A model generated the notes under the pieces. That model saw only the letters and a list, made by a program, of their open reading frames with translations, was not told the DNA's origin and did no database searches. From NCBI RefSeq assembly GCF_000281045.1, contig NW_008246138.1, positions 142,923 to 206,922 on the forward strand: DNA of 64,000 nucleotides, read 5' to 3'. Positions 21,179 to 31,583 of the stretch are shown here, in pieces (positions within the stretch are counted from its first letter, which is position 1; every line of letters begins with the position of its first letter). This stretch comes from Saprolegnia diclina VS20 (lineage: Eukaryota; Oomycota; Saprolegniomycetes; Saprolegniales; Saprolegniaceae). A program made the position numbers and the translations under genes.

Positions 21179-22142
21179 CGGTCGACCCAGTGATTCCGAA
21201 ATGGCTTTCGCCACCAATGGCACCACTCACAATTTCAACCAATCACAGTCAAGGAATCGGAATTATCCGGAATCCGCGCCATCTTGCGATCTTCATCGCG
21301 GCAACCATGCACCGGCACGCGAGGGCCCGGTGAACTGCACCCGCGTAGCACGAGCAGCGCTTCCTCATGCCCTGGACTCTCCGATGCACGGAGCGTCTCT
21401 CGATCAGCACAGCGAGACACACCGTCATGCCATCGACTACACAAAGCTAGTACGTGGAGACAGCATTCGTAGTCGAGACGTTGATGGACTGATATGGCAC
21501 TGTCCTTGTCGGCTTGCCACTTTGAAAAGCGAATGACCCAACCCATGGAAATACCAGTTGCCGCGACGCGGGAGGTCAACACGGAGCATGTTGGATCGAA
21601 TAGCAGAGCCAAAAGGGTAAACGGACTTCAACTCCCGTTTCGTCTGCGAGAATGGTTCGTTTCTCTTCAAGAGTCGTCGTCGTAATCATGCTAAAAACAG
21701 CTCGCTGCAATTGCAGTCTCGCGAAGCATCGGTGTTCCACGTGACGCGCCACGTAAGCAGAAAAAAGGCTCCAACAACGAAGCAAAAATTAGCCCGTGAC
21801 GTGGAACAGCGTCATCGTCCTCACGGATACGCCGATTTCGCGTCGATTTGGAGTGCAAAATGTTGTCTATTATGGTCACCAAGCCGGACCGCAAACAACT
21901 TTAGCGCGTTTAACGTCCCCATGGACTTCTCATTACCGTCTCGGTTCCGTCGTTGTCCCTCCGCCGCTCGCTTCGCGATACGCCTGCTGATTGGTCTCTA
22001 TTCCGACATCCCGAAACGCCGCGAAAATCCACGTCACGTAAGCGCGTTAGCTGGCCAATCAGAAGCCGGTAAAATAGCTGGCCAATGCCGCATGTCCCAG
22101 CCGGCACGGTGGTTTTTCTGAAGCGCCGCGAAGATCTCAAAA
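21179..22142. other. 964-bp mL54/thioredoxin reductase intergenic region
   Basis: A TATCCGGA site is at 21264-21271 near mL54. Toward thioredoxin reductase, a 12-bp direct repeat containing CCAAT (tagctggccaat) occurs at 22048-22059 and 22075-22086. The middle (about 21300-21950) contains short open frames, but none resembles a known protein or has convincing splice structure. A small species-specific gene cannot be excluded. Confidence 0.4.
22048..22086. promoter_or_regulatory. Direct-repeat CCAAT pair upstream of thioredoxin reductase
   Basis: tagctggccaat is repeated exactly at 22048-22059 and 22075-22086, 27 bp start to start, and ends 57 bp before the start codon. CCAAT is the NF-Y core. 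Regulatory function is inferred. Confidence 0.45.
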
Positions 22143-23729
22143 ATGCACCGCCTCCTCACGCGGCAGACACGAATTTTCCAAGCGCGGACGACTTCGACCA
22201 TGAGCAACTTCGACTACGACTTCGTGGTCATCGGCGGCGGCAGCGGCGGCATGGCGGCCGCCAAGGAGGCCGCTCGCCTCGGCGCCAAGGTCGCGCTCTT
22301 TGACTTTGTCAAGCCGACAGTCCACGGCACCAAGTGGGGCCTCGGCGGCACGTGCGTCAACGTGGGCTGCGTGCCCAAGAAGATCATGCACTACAGTGGC
22401 ATCCTCGGCGCTGGCCTCCACGACGCCGCGCACCTGGGCTGGCAGCTGCCCGAGAAGGTCGAGCACAACTGGGAGACGCTCGTCGAAACGGTCCAGGCGC
22501 ACGTCAAGAAGCTCAACTTTTCGTACCGTGTCGGCCTGCGCTCCAACAAGGTCCAGTACATCAACGCGCTCGCGCGCTTTGAGGACCCGCACACGCTCTC
22601 GTACCAGATCAAGAACGGCCCGACGCAGACGCTGACGGCGGCGCACATCCTCATCGCGACGGGCGGCCGCCCCACGGTCCCCAAGGAGATTCCGGGTGTC
22701 GGCGAGTACGCCATCACGAGCGACGACCTCTTCTCGCTCACGACGGCGCCCGGCAAGACGCTCGTTGTCGGTGGCTCGTACATTGCGCTTGAGTGCGCTG
22801 GCTTCCTCAACGAACTCCACTACCCGACGACGGTCGCAGTCCGCTCGATCCTCCTCCGCGGGTTTGATCGCCAGGTTGCGGCCAAGATCCAGGACATCAT
22901 GGTCGCGCAGGGCATGGACTTCCGCTTCAACACGCTCCCGACGTCGATCGTCAAGGACGACGCCACGGGCCAGCTCCACGTCTCGTTCGCCAACTCGGAA
23001 ACCAACGAAACGTTCACGGAAGTCTTCGACACGGTGCTCTACGCGGTCGGGCGCACGGCCGATACGTTCAACATTGGTCTCGAGAAGGTCGGCGTCAAGG
23101 CGCTCCCGAACGGCAAGTTTGAGACGGTCAACGAAGCCACGAACGTGCCGCACATCCACGCCGTCGGCGACGTGCTCCAGGGCAAGCCTGAGCTCACGCC
23201 CGTGGCCATTCGCGCCGGCGAGCACCTCGTGCGCCGCCTCTTCAAGCCCAACTACACCAAGACGATGAACTACGATCTGATCCCGACGACGGTGTTTACG
23301 CCGGTCGAGTACGGCACGATCGGCCTGAGCGAGGAAGAGGCGATTGCGCGCTACGGCAAGGACGACGTTGTGGTCTACCCGTGGGAGTTCCAGACGCTCG
23401 AGTGGGGCGCCGTCCACCGCCAGAAGGCCGAGTCGGCGCAGGAGGGCGACTACGACACGGAGTTTCCCGCCAACTGCCTCAGCAAGCTCGTGTGTCAAAA
23501 GAGCGCGAACGAGAAGGTGCTTGGCTTCCACTTTGTCGGCCCCAACGCCGGCGAGGTGACGCAGGGCTTTGCGGTCGCCGTGACCATGGGCGCGACGAAA
23601 GAAGACTTTGACAACGTCATTGGCATCCACCCGACCGACGCCGAGTCGTTCATGGCGCTCACCGTCACGAAGGAGTCGGGCGCGAGCTGGGTCGCGACCG
23701 GCGGCTGCGGTGGCGGCGTCTGCGGCTAA
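22143..23729 (+). CDS. TXNRD: High-Mr thioredoxin reductase with C-terminal CGGGVCG redox tail
   Basis: This is a single-exon flavoenzyme of 528 residues. It transfers electrons from NADPH through FAD and two Cys pairs to thioredoxin. FAD fingerprint VVIGGGSGGMAAAKEAARLG, N-terminal redox site GGTCVNVGCVPKK, NADPH region VVGGSYIALECAGF, HAVGDVLQGKPELTP and the HPTDAE dimer-interface loop are all present. GTKWGLGGTC is diagnostic of TrxR rather than glutathione reductase. The tail ends CGGGVCG, a Cys-x4-Cys pair (522, 527) like Plasmodium TrxR (CGGGKCG) and unlike the selenocysteine (GCUG) or insect (CC) tails. Residues 1-19 (MHRLLTRQTRIFQARTTST) look like a mitochondrial leader. Met20 (22200) could start a cytosolic form. 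It is convergent with the PA-domain gene, 70 bp apart. Confidence 0.95.
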   Translation: MHRLLTRQTRIFQARTTSTMSNFDYDFVVIGGGSGGMAAAKEAARLGAKVALFDFVKPTVHGTKWGLGGTCVNVGCVPKKIMHYSGILGAGLHDAAHLGWQLPEKVEHNWETLVETVQAHVKKLNFSYRVGLRSNKVQYINALARFEDPHTLSYQIKNGPTQTLTAAHILIATGGRPTVPKEIPGVGEYAITSDDLFSLTTAPGKTLVVGGSYIALECAGFLNELHYPTTVAVRSILLRGFDRQVAAKIQDIMVAQGMDFRFNTLPTSIVKDDATGQLHVSFANSETNETFTEVFDTVLYAVGRTADTFNIGLEKVGVKALPNGKFETVNEATNVPHIHAVGDVLQGKPELTPVAIRAGEHLVRRLFKPNYTKTMNYDLIPTTVFTPVEYGTIGLSEEEAIARYGKDDVVVYPWEFQTLEWGAVHRQKAESAQEGDYDTEFPANCLSKLVCQKSANEKVLGFHFVGPNAGEVTQGFAVAVTMGATKEDFDNVIGIHPTDAESFMALTVTKESGASWVATGGCGGGVCG

Positions 23730-23799
23730 AGCAGATTCTGCGGAGTGTACAAGAAGAAGAATTACTAATCGACAAATGCATTTTTGAATATCCAAGCAC

Positions 23800-25082
23800 T
23801 TACAACTCGTCTTTTGCCGGCGCGAAGAGCTTGTCCCACGCCGCGGGCGAGCCGCCGGCCACGTTGATGAAGAACCCGCGGATAGCGTCGCGGCGCTCCT
23901 GGGTTCCGCCGTGAGTGGCAACGATCTCGGCGAGGAAGGCTTCGCTACGCATGGTCACATTGGTGCTGAGCAAGGAGACAAGTAGGGTACCGGCGGCTCT
24001 TTTTGGACGGCCACTTGGAGAGTTCTTGGAGGAACCGAATGGCCACCCACGCTTCAGCGACCGTTGGGTCTGTCTCGAGGTGCAGCACCTCCTGGAGGCG
24101 CAGCTGGAGGCGGCTGCTCGTCGCATGCGACACCATGATCGTCGGGATCGTGATGTTGTACGCTTGCCACGGCGCCTCGACCGACGGCGACGCGAGCGGC
24201 GCGTCTTCGCGCTGAGCGACAATGACAGCGGTAGCACCCGCGACCTGGGCTGCCGAGACCTACACAACGCCGTCAGATACAAACGCGAGGGCCTTCCTCG
24301 ACCTTGGCCAATATGGTGCAGTTGCCGCCGAGTGCCACGAGCACGGCGTGGCCAGCAACGTCGGCGCTCATCGGTTCACAGGCGTGCGCAGGCGATGCAA
24401 CGGCCAGCTGCAGTGGGTGTCTGACCAGCGGACCGCCAAAGGTGGCGGCCAAAAAGTCAAACTTGGTGCCGTCCGCATAGGCCATGACGCCGCTGCCCAC
24501 AAGGCGCATAAACTCCGCGTCGCTGGTGGTCTCGGGGTGGCAGACCGAGTTCTCGCACGCCATGGGCACGAGCTTCCCAAACAATGCCTGGCGCGCCGCC
24601 GCCGCGCGAAAGAGGTCGCCTACGCAGCATCATCTCTGAGGCAAACGCATCGTTTAGGTCGACGTTGTACCTGCACTGTGGCGCACCATGACCGTCGGGA
24701 TCGTGATTTCACCGGCCGGCACGTGGGCGACCGGCCGGACGCTCTCTTCATCCGTGCTGATGAGGATGACGCCGGCGGCGCCCGCCGCCTGGGCGTGCAT
24801 GGACTTGATGTCGAAGGTGCAGCTGCCGCGGTCCAGGACGACGTATGTTTCGCCCACCGAGCCGTTCTGGATGAGCCACTGGTCGTCCTCGTTGAACGGC
24901 GTGCAGCCGAGTGCGTTGGTGGGGAAGACGAGCTGGAGTTCGTCGGTCGGGACCGCGCCGCCGTACGTGTCCTTGAAGTACTGGATCGGCGCCATGCCAT
25001 CGCGCAAGTAGATGCGACCCCAGAACGACGACGCCGACACAAGCGACGCGAGCGCGAGACTGCCGAGCAACCGTTGCGCCAT
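23800..25082 (-). CDS. ER-lumenal PA-domain protein with signal peptide and C-terminal KDEL
   Basis: Exons 25082-24671, 24619-24303, 24259-23991 and 23944-23800 encode 380 residues. An N-terminal signal peptide (MAQRLLGSLALASLVSAS) is followed by two protease-associated-like domains. The first has YVVLDRGSCTFDIKSMHAQA, AAGAAGVILIS and ITIPTVMV. The second has GNCTILAKVSAAQVAGATAV and ITIPTIMV. The protein ends AKDEL, the ER retrieval signal. There is no protease domain. Soluble PA modules often bind peptides or act as receptors, so a lumenal chaperone or cargo-binding role is plausible but unproven. All four exon junctions keep phase. It lies 93 bp upstream of the end of the F-box gene. Confidence 0.85.
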
Positions 25083-25175
25083 GCTGCCAGTCGAGGAATG
25101 GCCTTCGAAAAATCGAGCCTTGGATTTCGAACGTCGAAAGATCGCAAAACCTCAGAAAGTAGGACAAAAGAAAAC

Positions 25176-28100
25176 TCAATAAATAATCGAAGACAGGCAG
25201 TCGCCAATGCAGCGGGAAGAGACGGTGTCGGCGTCGAGGGTCGTGCAGCGGCTGCAGAGCGCACGGCTGCAAACGGCGCAGGCGCCGAGACACGACGGGC
25301 AGAGCGCCGAGTCGCACTGCGCACACGCGACAATGGCCGACGTGCGACACGGCGTCGCGCAGCCCTTGCACACGCCATAGACGTTGACGGCGTGCTCCAA
25401 AATAAAGTCAAGCACGTGCGCGGTGCTTGGCACGGACGTCGCCTTGAGCGAGCGTGTCGCTGTGCCATACTGAACCCAATCCAAGATGGTCGTACCAACG
25501 CTCGCATCGAGGTCGGCAACCACCGCGGGGAGCTCCAAGTGGTAGTGAACGAGCGCGTTGGTGAGCTGCATCTGGCGCTCGTACGCACTGGACTCGATGA
25601 CATGCTTGGTCACGGCCGCGATCGAGTCGAGAGAGGTGTCCTCGCTAAGCATGACAGAGCCGCAGCGCACATAAGCCGAAAAGAGCCAAGAGGCGTGGAC
25701 GTTGATGGACGACGTCCACGGCGGGATACCAGCAGCTCGCCACGCCGACTCGAGCGCATCTTGACGTCGTGACGCGTTGCAGTGCATGTCGATGAGAACG
25801 TCGACGAGCTGGTCCATCGTCGTGACCTCGACGCCGCAGTAGCACGGCAGACCGTTTTGGAGGTAGACGAGCTTGAGCTCCAAGGTGCTGTACGCCAGAA
25901 GGGGCCATTGGCGCTGGACGAGGGCAGCATGCAACGCCTTGAAGCGCGTTTCCTGCCGAACGTGCTTGTTGACGTGGGCCTCGACGACGGTAACCACGTT
26001 CTTCCATGTGTTGGTGAAGCAGCTCGCTTCGACGCGGAGGCGCGTCTCGTTGCAAATGAGGACAAACTTGGCGCCGAGCGCGGGCGGAACCTTGGGTCCG
26101 AGCTGTGCGTTCTGGAGGCAGACGCGAAGGATCTCGCGCACGACCACGTTGTGGTGCGTGGGGCACTTGTAGAGAAAGATCAAGTACAAGATGAGCTTCT
26201 TCGCACTGCGCGAATGCCACCCCTCGATCCAAACCGACCCGGTATGGATGAACTCGCGCACAAGTGCGTCGCCGAGCGTCACAAAGCACTCGTGGTACAT
26301 GCGCATAGAGAGGCCGAGCGCCTCCACGGCCTTCCAGAGAAGCACTTCGTGCTGAATGTTGGCGAACGTCCGCTTCGCGACGTCGTCGAGGTTGCCGCCG
26401 CCTTGCTCGATGAACTCGTTGGCGACCCGGAACACCGAGACGTGGTACGCGCTGCTGTCCATGTCGAGGTATCCGGCCATGCCCGTGACGGCGTTGCCCA
26501 TCGCCTGGAGCGCGCCACGAAGCTTTCGGCGCCGGTCGGCAACATCGCTGGACTGTTTCCAGAGCGCCTGTGCAAACGCCTTGACGTCGCTAAAGAACGA
26601 GCGGTTGAGCATGACGTAGCCGTGCTGAATGAAGCGCTGCACGCTCGCAGTTTGCATCTCCTTCGAGTCGAACGTCAAGGACGGCAGCGCCGCAAGAAGC
26701 TCGGACGTCCGCGTACTTTCGTCGAGCACTTGGCGGAGCATGCTCTCGACGGACTTGGACGTGAGGCCGCGTTCCGCAATGCAGTTGGCGAGGAAGCCCT
26801 TCTCGATCCCGATAGCGGACATGGAGATCTTGCGGTGGTCGAGCCACTGCACGATCTTGGCCTCGTACTGGCCTTGCCGGCGCATGATGCTCATGTAGTG
26901 ATCGACCACGCTCTGCGCTGCGACGTGCACTTCGCCAAAGAAGCGGACGACGCCGTCGAGCACATACGCGTGAAGCGGCCGAATGCTGAAAATGGTCGAG
27001 ATCATCGTGCCCTCGTCAGTCGTGTGCATGCGGTTTGGAAACATGTAGTCGAGAACGTCTTGGAGGCGCTTGGCGCGGGCGTCCACGACAGAAGCCACTT
27101 GCGCAGCGGTATTGATGTACTGGCCAAATCCGATCTTGAGCTCGCCTTGCTCGATGAAGCTCGTCATCGTGTCGCCAAAGACCGAGACGCACGCATCGTG
27201 CGGCAGGCCACGCTGGTCGAGAAGTGCGTTGAGCTCTTCCTTGCGCAGCGCCTCGGCTGCCGCCTTGGAAAACGCCTTTGCCGGGGTCAAGTTCACGTCC
27301 GTGGAGACCGCGTAGTCGATGACCCACTGCAATGTCGGGTCAAACTGCGTCGACTGTCCCATTTGTTGCATGTGTTTTCGGAGCGCGTCCAATCGAAGCG
27401 CCTCGCGCGTCGACTGCTCGGGAACCCGAAGAATGTGGCCCGTGATGCATCGCACGACCGTCTTCAACGAGTTCTTACTCTTGGGCTGCGTGATAAAGTC
27501 GGCGTACGTCGTGCAAAAATCGGGCGAGACGCTGCTCATCGAGACGCCTTCGTCCGCGAGCGCGAGCTCGACCTGGCGCCCGCGAAACTCCTTGATCGCT
27601 TGGCGCTTCTCCCAGCGGATGATCTTCTTGTCTTGGATCTTCTTGAGGCCGCCGTGCCCACCATGCTTGCGGAGCGCGCAGTACAATGCTTCCGACTCCA
27701 AAAAGAGTTTCATGCGACCTACACACGTGGTTCCATGCGTTCGAAAATGCAGATTGTTGAAGTACCACGGAGAATGAACTGCAACGGCGCGAGGTCGGCG
27801 TCGTTGAGCGAGAACTGCTCCTTGGCGTACGTCTTGCTGATCAACACGCTCTTGATGGCATGCTTACGGTGGTCGTCGCAGAGGTTGATGAACTGCCATG
27901 GCCGGATCGCAGGGCTGCCCTCCATGAGGCACACGCAGCAGCGCTTCTCCATCGCGCAGTAGAAGCGCTTGAGATACTCGCGCCAGCATGCTGCATCCAT
28001 GTTGAACTCAATGCCAAGGTAGCGCGTGAACAAGGTCTTCCATTGCGCGTCGAGGAAGCCTCGGAGCGACCGGCAGGTCGATGAGAGACGCTGGATCGAC

Positions 28101-28207
28101 CGCCCATCGAGGCAGCGATAGACGTCCATGAGGGTTTCCTCGGCGAGGCCGATGAGCATGGCGCTTCCTCGGCCGCAGCGGCGCTTCACGGGGCGTGGGT
28201 CCATCAT
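25176..28207 (-). CDS. Large F-box protein with C-terminal Cys-rich module
   Basis: Two exons (28207-27766 and 27718-25176) encode 994 residues. The N-terminus has an F-box-like helix set (IGLAEETLMDVYRCLDGRSI, QRLSSTCRSLRGFLDAQWK), which would bind Skp1. It is followed by a small Cys cluster (CCVCLMEG). The long middle has no family that I recognise but repeats a motif of type EFI-x-QG/HG about every 110-140 residues (FIEQGELKIG, FIQHGYVML, FIEQGGGN, FIHTGSVWI), suggesting helical repeats. The C-terminus is a Cys-rich zinc-binding-like module (CKGC, CAQCDSALCPSC, CAVCSRALCSRC). A substrate adaptor for SCF ubiquitin ligase is the likely role. Two adjacent ATGs (28207, 28204) are possible starts. 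Confidence 0.75.
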
Positions 28208-28344
28208 CTTCGTCCTGTGCTCGGCCGATCGAATTGGGCAATGGGCCCGTTTCGGGACGAGCGCCAAGTCGTTCTCGCGCACTTTTCGTGAAACCCCCAC
28301 TTTCCTGCGATCTCATTGGCTGATAACCGGACGATCTTTGGTCG

Positions 28345-28352
28345 TCCGGATA
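28345..28352. promoter_or_regulatory. TCCGGATA element upstream of the F-box gene
   Basis: Recurrent TCCGGA-core site about 140 bp before the start codon. A related ACCGGA lies at 28327-28332 and a CCAAT (attgg) at 28316. Function is inferred. Confidence 0.35.
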
Positions 28353-28485
28353 CCAAAAGACCTTGAAGTTGCGTTCAAGTCGCGCCACGGGCGAGATGGT
28401 CCTGCGCCAGTCTTATGACTCTTAGAGCCAAATTACAATGGGTAGTCTAGTGTTATGTATCAGCTTGAGCAACAGAAGGAACGGT

Positions 28486-29921
28486 CTACGTGACCGTGGC
28501 CAGGAGGGTCATGACGCCGGCGCCAGCGACAAATAGAAGCAGCTTTTGCATCGTCGACGTCGCTTCTTGCGCGTGCTCGTCCGACATCTCGTGGAACGCG
28601 AGGTAGATGAAGCTGCCCGAGCCAATGCCCAGCGCGATGGCCTGTGCCCACTGCGCCGCCGCGCCTTGGAGCTGCGACGTGAGCAACATGCCGAGGACAA
28701 TGCCCAACGGCGTCATGAAGCTGTACAAGACGAGCACTGCGATGGAGCGCGAAGCGTTCACGCTCTCTTTGGCCTTGGCAAAGTTGGCGCCGACAGCAAT
28801 GGCTTCGATAAACTACAGCGCCGTCGAGTCGCTCGAGGTTTAAACAGCAAAAACGTACCTTGTGGCTGACGATGGCGAGGGCCGTTGCGATCGCCGTGCG
28901 ACTCAGCTGCGAGTTCATGCCGAGCGTGAAGCCGGCAATGAGCGAGTGCAGGGAGAAGAGCGCTGCGAGGAGGTATGGCAAAAGCGCACTAGCGACCCGA
29001 CGATCAGCGAAGAGGCGACATTGGAGATGTACCTCTCGCCAGAGAATACAACGTGCTCGCTAATACTGCCTTCAACGTGCGCGTGGACGTGCGGGTCGGC
29101 GCCGCAGCGCCCATGGGGCTCCTCCGCCACCTCGACGACACTCTACGCGCAAGGTCGTGAAAAAGGTTCGTGCGTCGACGCGATCGGACTTGGTTGGCGC
29201 GCAAGACCACGTCGACGTCCGTCGCTTGCTTCGAGTGCTTGACGAGCGCCGACGTCTCGAGTATCGTCTTGTCGCACGAGCAGCTTCCGGTACCGTAGGA
29301 CGGCCCTACCGCAGAGCGTCTCAGCGATGACATTAGCAATGCAGAGCTACCTTCGTGCGCACCCAAGGGGCTCGCAAAATGTCGCGGCGAGAGCGACCGA
29401 TGGTACGTCGACGACGCAGAGTACGTGCGCGACCGGCGCTCGACGCCGTAGGATGCGATCGAGGGCACGTGGATCTTGCACAAGCTCGTCTCGTCTATAA
29501 GAGCATCAGCACCACGTTCTTACTAACCGGCATTTCGCCTACAATTGGGCTTGGCAGCAGCAGCGACCGCCATCATTTTGCCCGAGTCGCCCAAGTTGAG
29601 CAAGTCGACAGCCCAAATAAGCATGCAGCCGACGCAGGCAAGCACGTAGATAGTTGGAAAGTCCGACGGCTTGACGCCGACGGGCGTGACCATGGCGAGG
29701 TACTTGGCGTAGTGGTGCACTGCGTCCGGGAGCAAGTGGATCATGCCCGTGCTGAGGAAGACGCCGGCCGTGAGGTACGGCAGCTTGTGCTGGATGAGGC
29801 CGTTGAGGCCCGACGATGTCGGCGTCTGCGCCGAGACGAAGAGCGGTAGCAGCGAGAAGATGACCGTGAGCACGAGCAGCACGATGCACATGAGGCTGTT
29901 GAAGACGATGATGTCCTCCAT
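28486..29921 (-). CDS. ZIP-family zinc/iron transporter
   Basis: ZIP (SLC39) proteins import Zn2+ or Fe2+ into the cytosol. Six exons (29921-29543, 29494-29351, 29305-29190, 29142-29033, 28988-28859, 28812-28486) give 401 residues. TM1 (IIVFNSLMCIVLLVLTVIF), TM2 (LTAGVFLSTGMIHLLPDAV) and TM3 (TIYVLACVGCMLIWAV) precede a variable cytosolic loop with CSC and the metal-binding cluster HVHAHVE. TM4 has the ZIP signature HSLIAGFTLGM, and TM5 has SHKFIEAIAVGANFA with the paired His/Glu site. TM6-8 follow. The loop exons are less certain than the membrane exons. It is in tandem with cyclophilin, 126 bp apart. Confidence 0.85.
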
Positions 29922-30047
29922 CCTCGACCCCACGCCGGCCTTGCCGCGAAACTAGAATGACCACTCTCCAAGGTACGCCACCCCATTAAGTGCGTTTTCG
30001 AGCTCTCGGATCTTTCAAGTTGATACAAAGGAAACGACAAACTCGGA

Positions 30048-31161
30048 TTATAGTTGCCCGCAATCGACAATGACAGCTTCATGGCCAGGAAGGGGCTTGC
30101 CGGTGGCCGTCGTGGTTGCTTGCTCGATGGCCAAGACGGCGTCGAGACCTTGGATCACTTGGCCAAAGACAACGTGCTTGTCGTTGAGATGCAAGAGCGG
30201 TGCGCGGGTGGTGATGAAAAACTAACACCATTCATAGGCGTCATCGTACACTATACGGAGGGTGCGCACCTGCGACGTGTTGGTGTTTTTGCCCTTGTTG
30301 GCGAGCGAGAGCAGTCCGATGCGGTCGTGCTGAAGGAACCGCTCGTCCTTGAAGTGGCCCCACGCATTGCCATGCGGTGTGTTGGCATAGATCGAAGCAC
30401 CGCCCGTGCCATCGCCCTTGGTGATGTCTAATGCGCTAGTGAGGCGACGTTGTCGTAACAGCACTGTACCGCCGCCTTGAATCATAAAGTTTTTGATGAT
30501 GCGATGGAACTGCGAGCCTTTGAAGTGCAGCCCGCGCCCCTACGCACGTGGTAGTCTCAGTGCATTCAACGAGACACGACTGCACCTTCTCGCCCGTGCA
30601 CAAGCAGCGAAAGTTCTCGGCTGCGAGCGGCACAACGTCGTCGAGGAGCCGCATCACGACGCGGTGCGTCTGCTCGTGGTAGGCAATATCGAAATATACT
30701 GTCGGGTGCGCCTCGGTCGTCAGCGGCGCCAGGTCCGGAAGCGGCGCGGGACAGTACTTGGCCCGCAGCTTCTCAAAGAGCTCGGCCTCGCGCCCCATGT
30801 GCTTGCGGACCACCGCGTCAACCTCTGTCAGCTTGGTCGGGTTGAACTCCTCGTAGAACGCTCGGACGCGGTCGTGCATGGTTGCCGCTGGCGCTTTGGC
30901 TGCTGCAGATGCATTGGGTGTTGGCGCCTTGGTCGTTGCGGGCGCAGTCGTCGTCGGTGTCTTGGCACTTGAGGCGCTGCTCGTCGGGGCTTGGCGCTGC
31001 TGCTGACGGTGCGACGCCCACGTCTCCTTGGTCCTTGCGAGGAATGAAGTAGATTCTTGCGGCGTCTTATTCGATGCTTTCGCAGCCAACGTCTCTGCGC
31101 GCGAGGCTTCCCACGCCGTGCGCGAGAAGGCGCGGAAGCTCGCACCAGGGATCTCGGCCAT
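30048..31161 (-). CDS. Cyclophilin-type peptidyl-prolyl isomerase with N-terminal extension
   Basis: Exons 31161-30586, 30539-30470, 30427-30270 and 30221-30048 encode 325 residues. The cyclophilin domain fills the C-terminal half: [41 protein letters not shown] (catalytic Arg, Phe, Gln), [28 protein letters not shown] and [12 protein letters not shown]. The N-terminal 90 residues are low-complexity Ala/Thr/Pro/Lys. They are followed by a short helical module ([37 protein letters not shown]) of a type that recurs in other alveolate and stramenopile proteins. The end VDCGQL is typical. Subcellular site is not evident. Confidence 0.92.
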
Positions 31162-31583
31162 TTTGCACCAACTGTTGCATTCGCGAGTTGGCCGGGACCT
31201 CCCACATTCGATAATACAATATCGAATGACAGAGGTTAAAACAAAGCCGCGTGGGGACCAAATATTATTTGCAGCAATTGTAGAATTTTCCAGTGGAATT
31301 ATTATCTTTGCGCTTGGGGCAATACGATAGTGTGTGAAGCTTATGCTGATGCATCGTGATTGCTAGTTGAAAACTAATCCAACCCCCGTGAGCACGCCCA
31401 CTGGGCGGGCTTCAATTTATGATATCCCCTCGGGGATTACCTCCACTGCCAACCCCATTTGTCCACTTCTCTCCTGCTCCAATTACTTTTACCAGATCTT
31501 ATTTCTGTGAAACTTGTCAAACATTTTGCGCTTCAATCATCCATTTTGCGATTCGATCATCCATTTTCTCGTTTATGTACAAG
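31162..31583. other. 422-bp AT-rich intergenic region
   Basis: It lies upstream of cyclophilin and downstream of the NDK-AK gene (both minus). It is AT-rich around 31200-31320 and has a short imperfect tandem repeat at 31521-31571. No gene is seen. Confidence 0.5.
31521..31571. repeat. Imperfect 20-bp tandem repeat (about 2.5 units)
   Basis: The unit ccattttgcg(a/c)ttc(a/g)atcat is read about 2.5 times in a row just downstream of the NDK-AK stop codon (its predicted 3' UTR). It may be a simple microsatellite-like expansion. Confidence 0.6.

Noticed and set aside
21235-21612. Possible small gene in the mL54/TXNRD spacer
   Set aside because: No start context, splice pattern or similarity. It overlaps a promoter element.
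23690-23729. Selenocysteine (TGA read-through) in thioredoxin reductase
   Set aside because: The tail ends CGGGVCG followed by TAA. There is no TGA codon, so both redox residues are ordinary Cys.
22137-23921. 594-codon open frame on the minus strand opposite thioredoxin reductase
   Set aside because: It mirrors the plus-strand codon pattern and has Arg/Asp/Val-rich composition with no family motif, whereas the plus strand encodes a full TrxR.
24222-25772. 516-codon plus-strand open frame
   Set aside because: It overlaps the PA-domain and F-box genes in antisense. No recognisable domain.
25782-27962. 726-codon plus-strand open frame
   Set aside because: Antisense of the F-box gene's long exon, whose minus-strand reading has the F-box and Cys-rich module.
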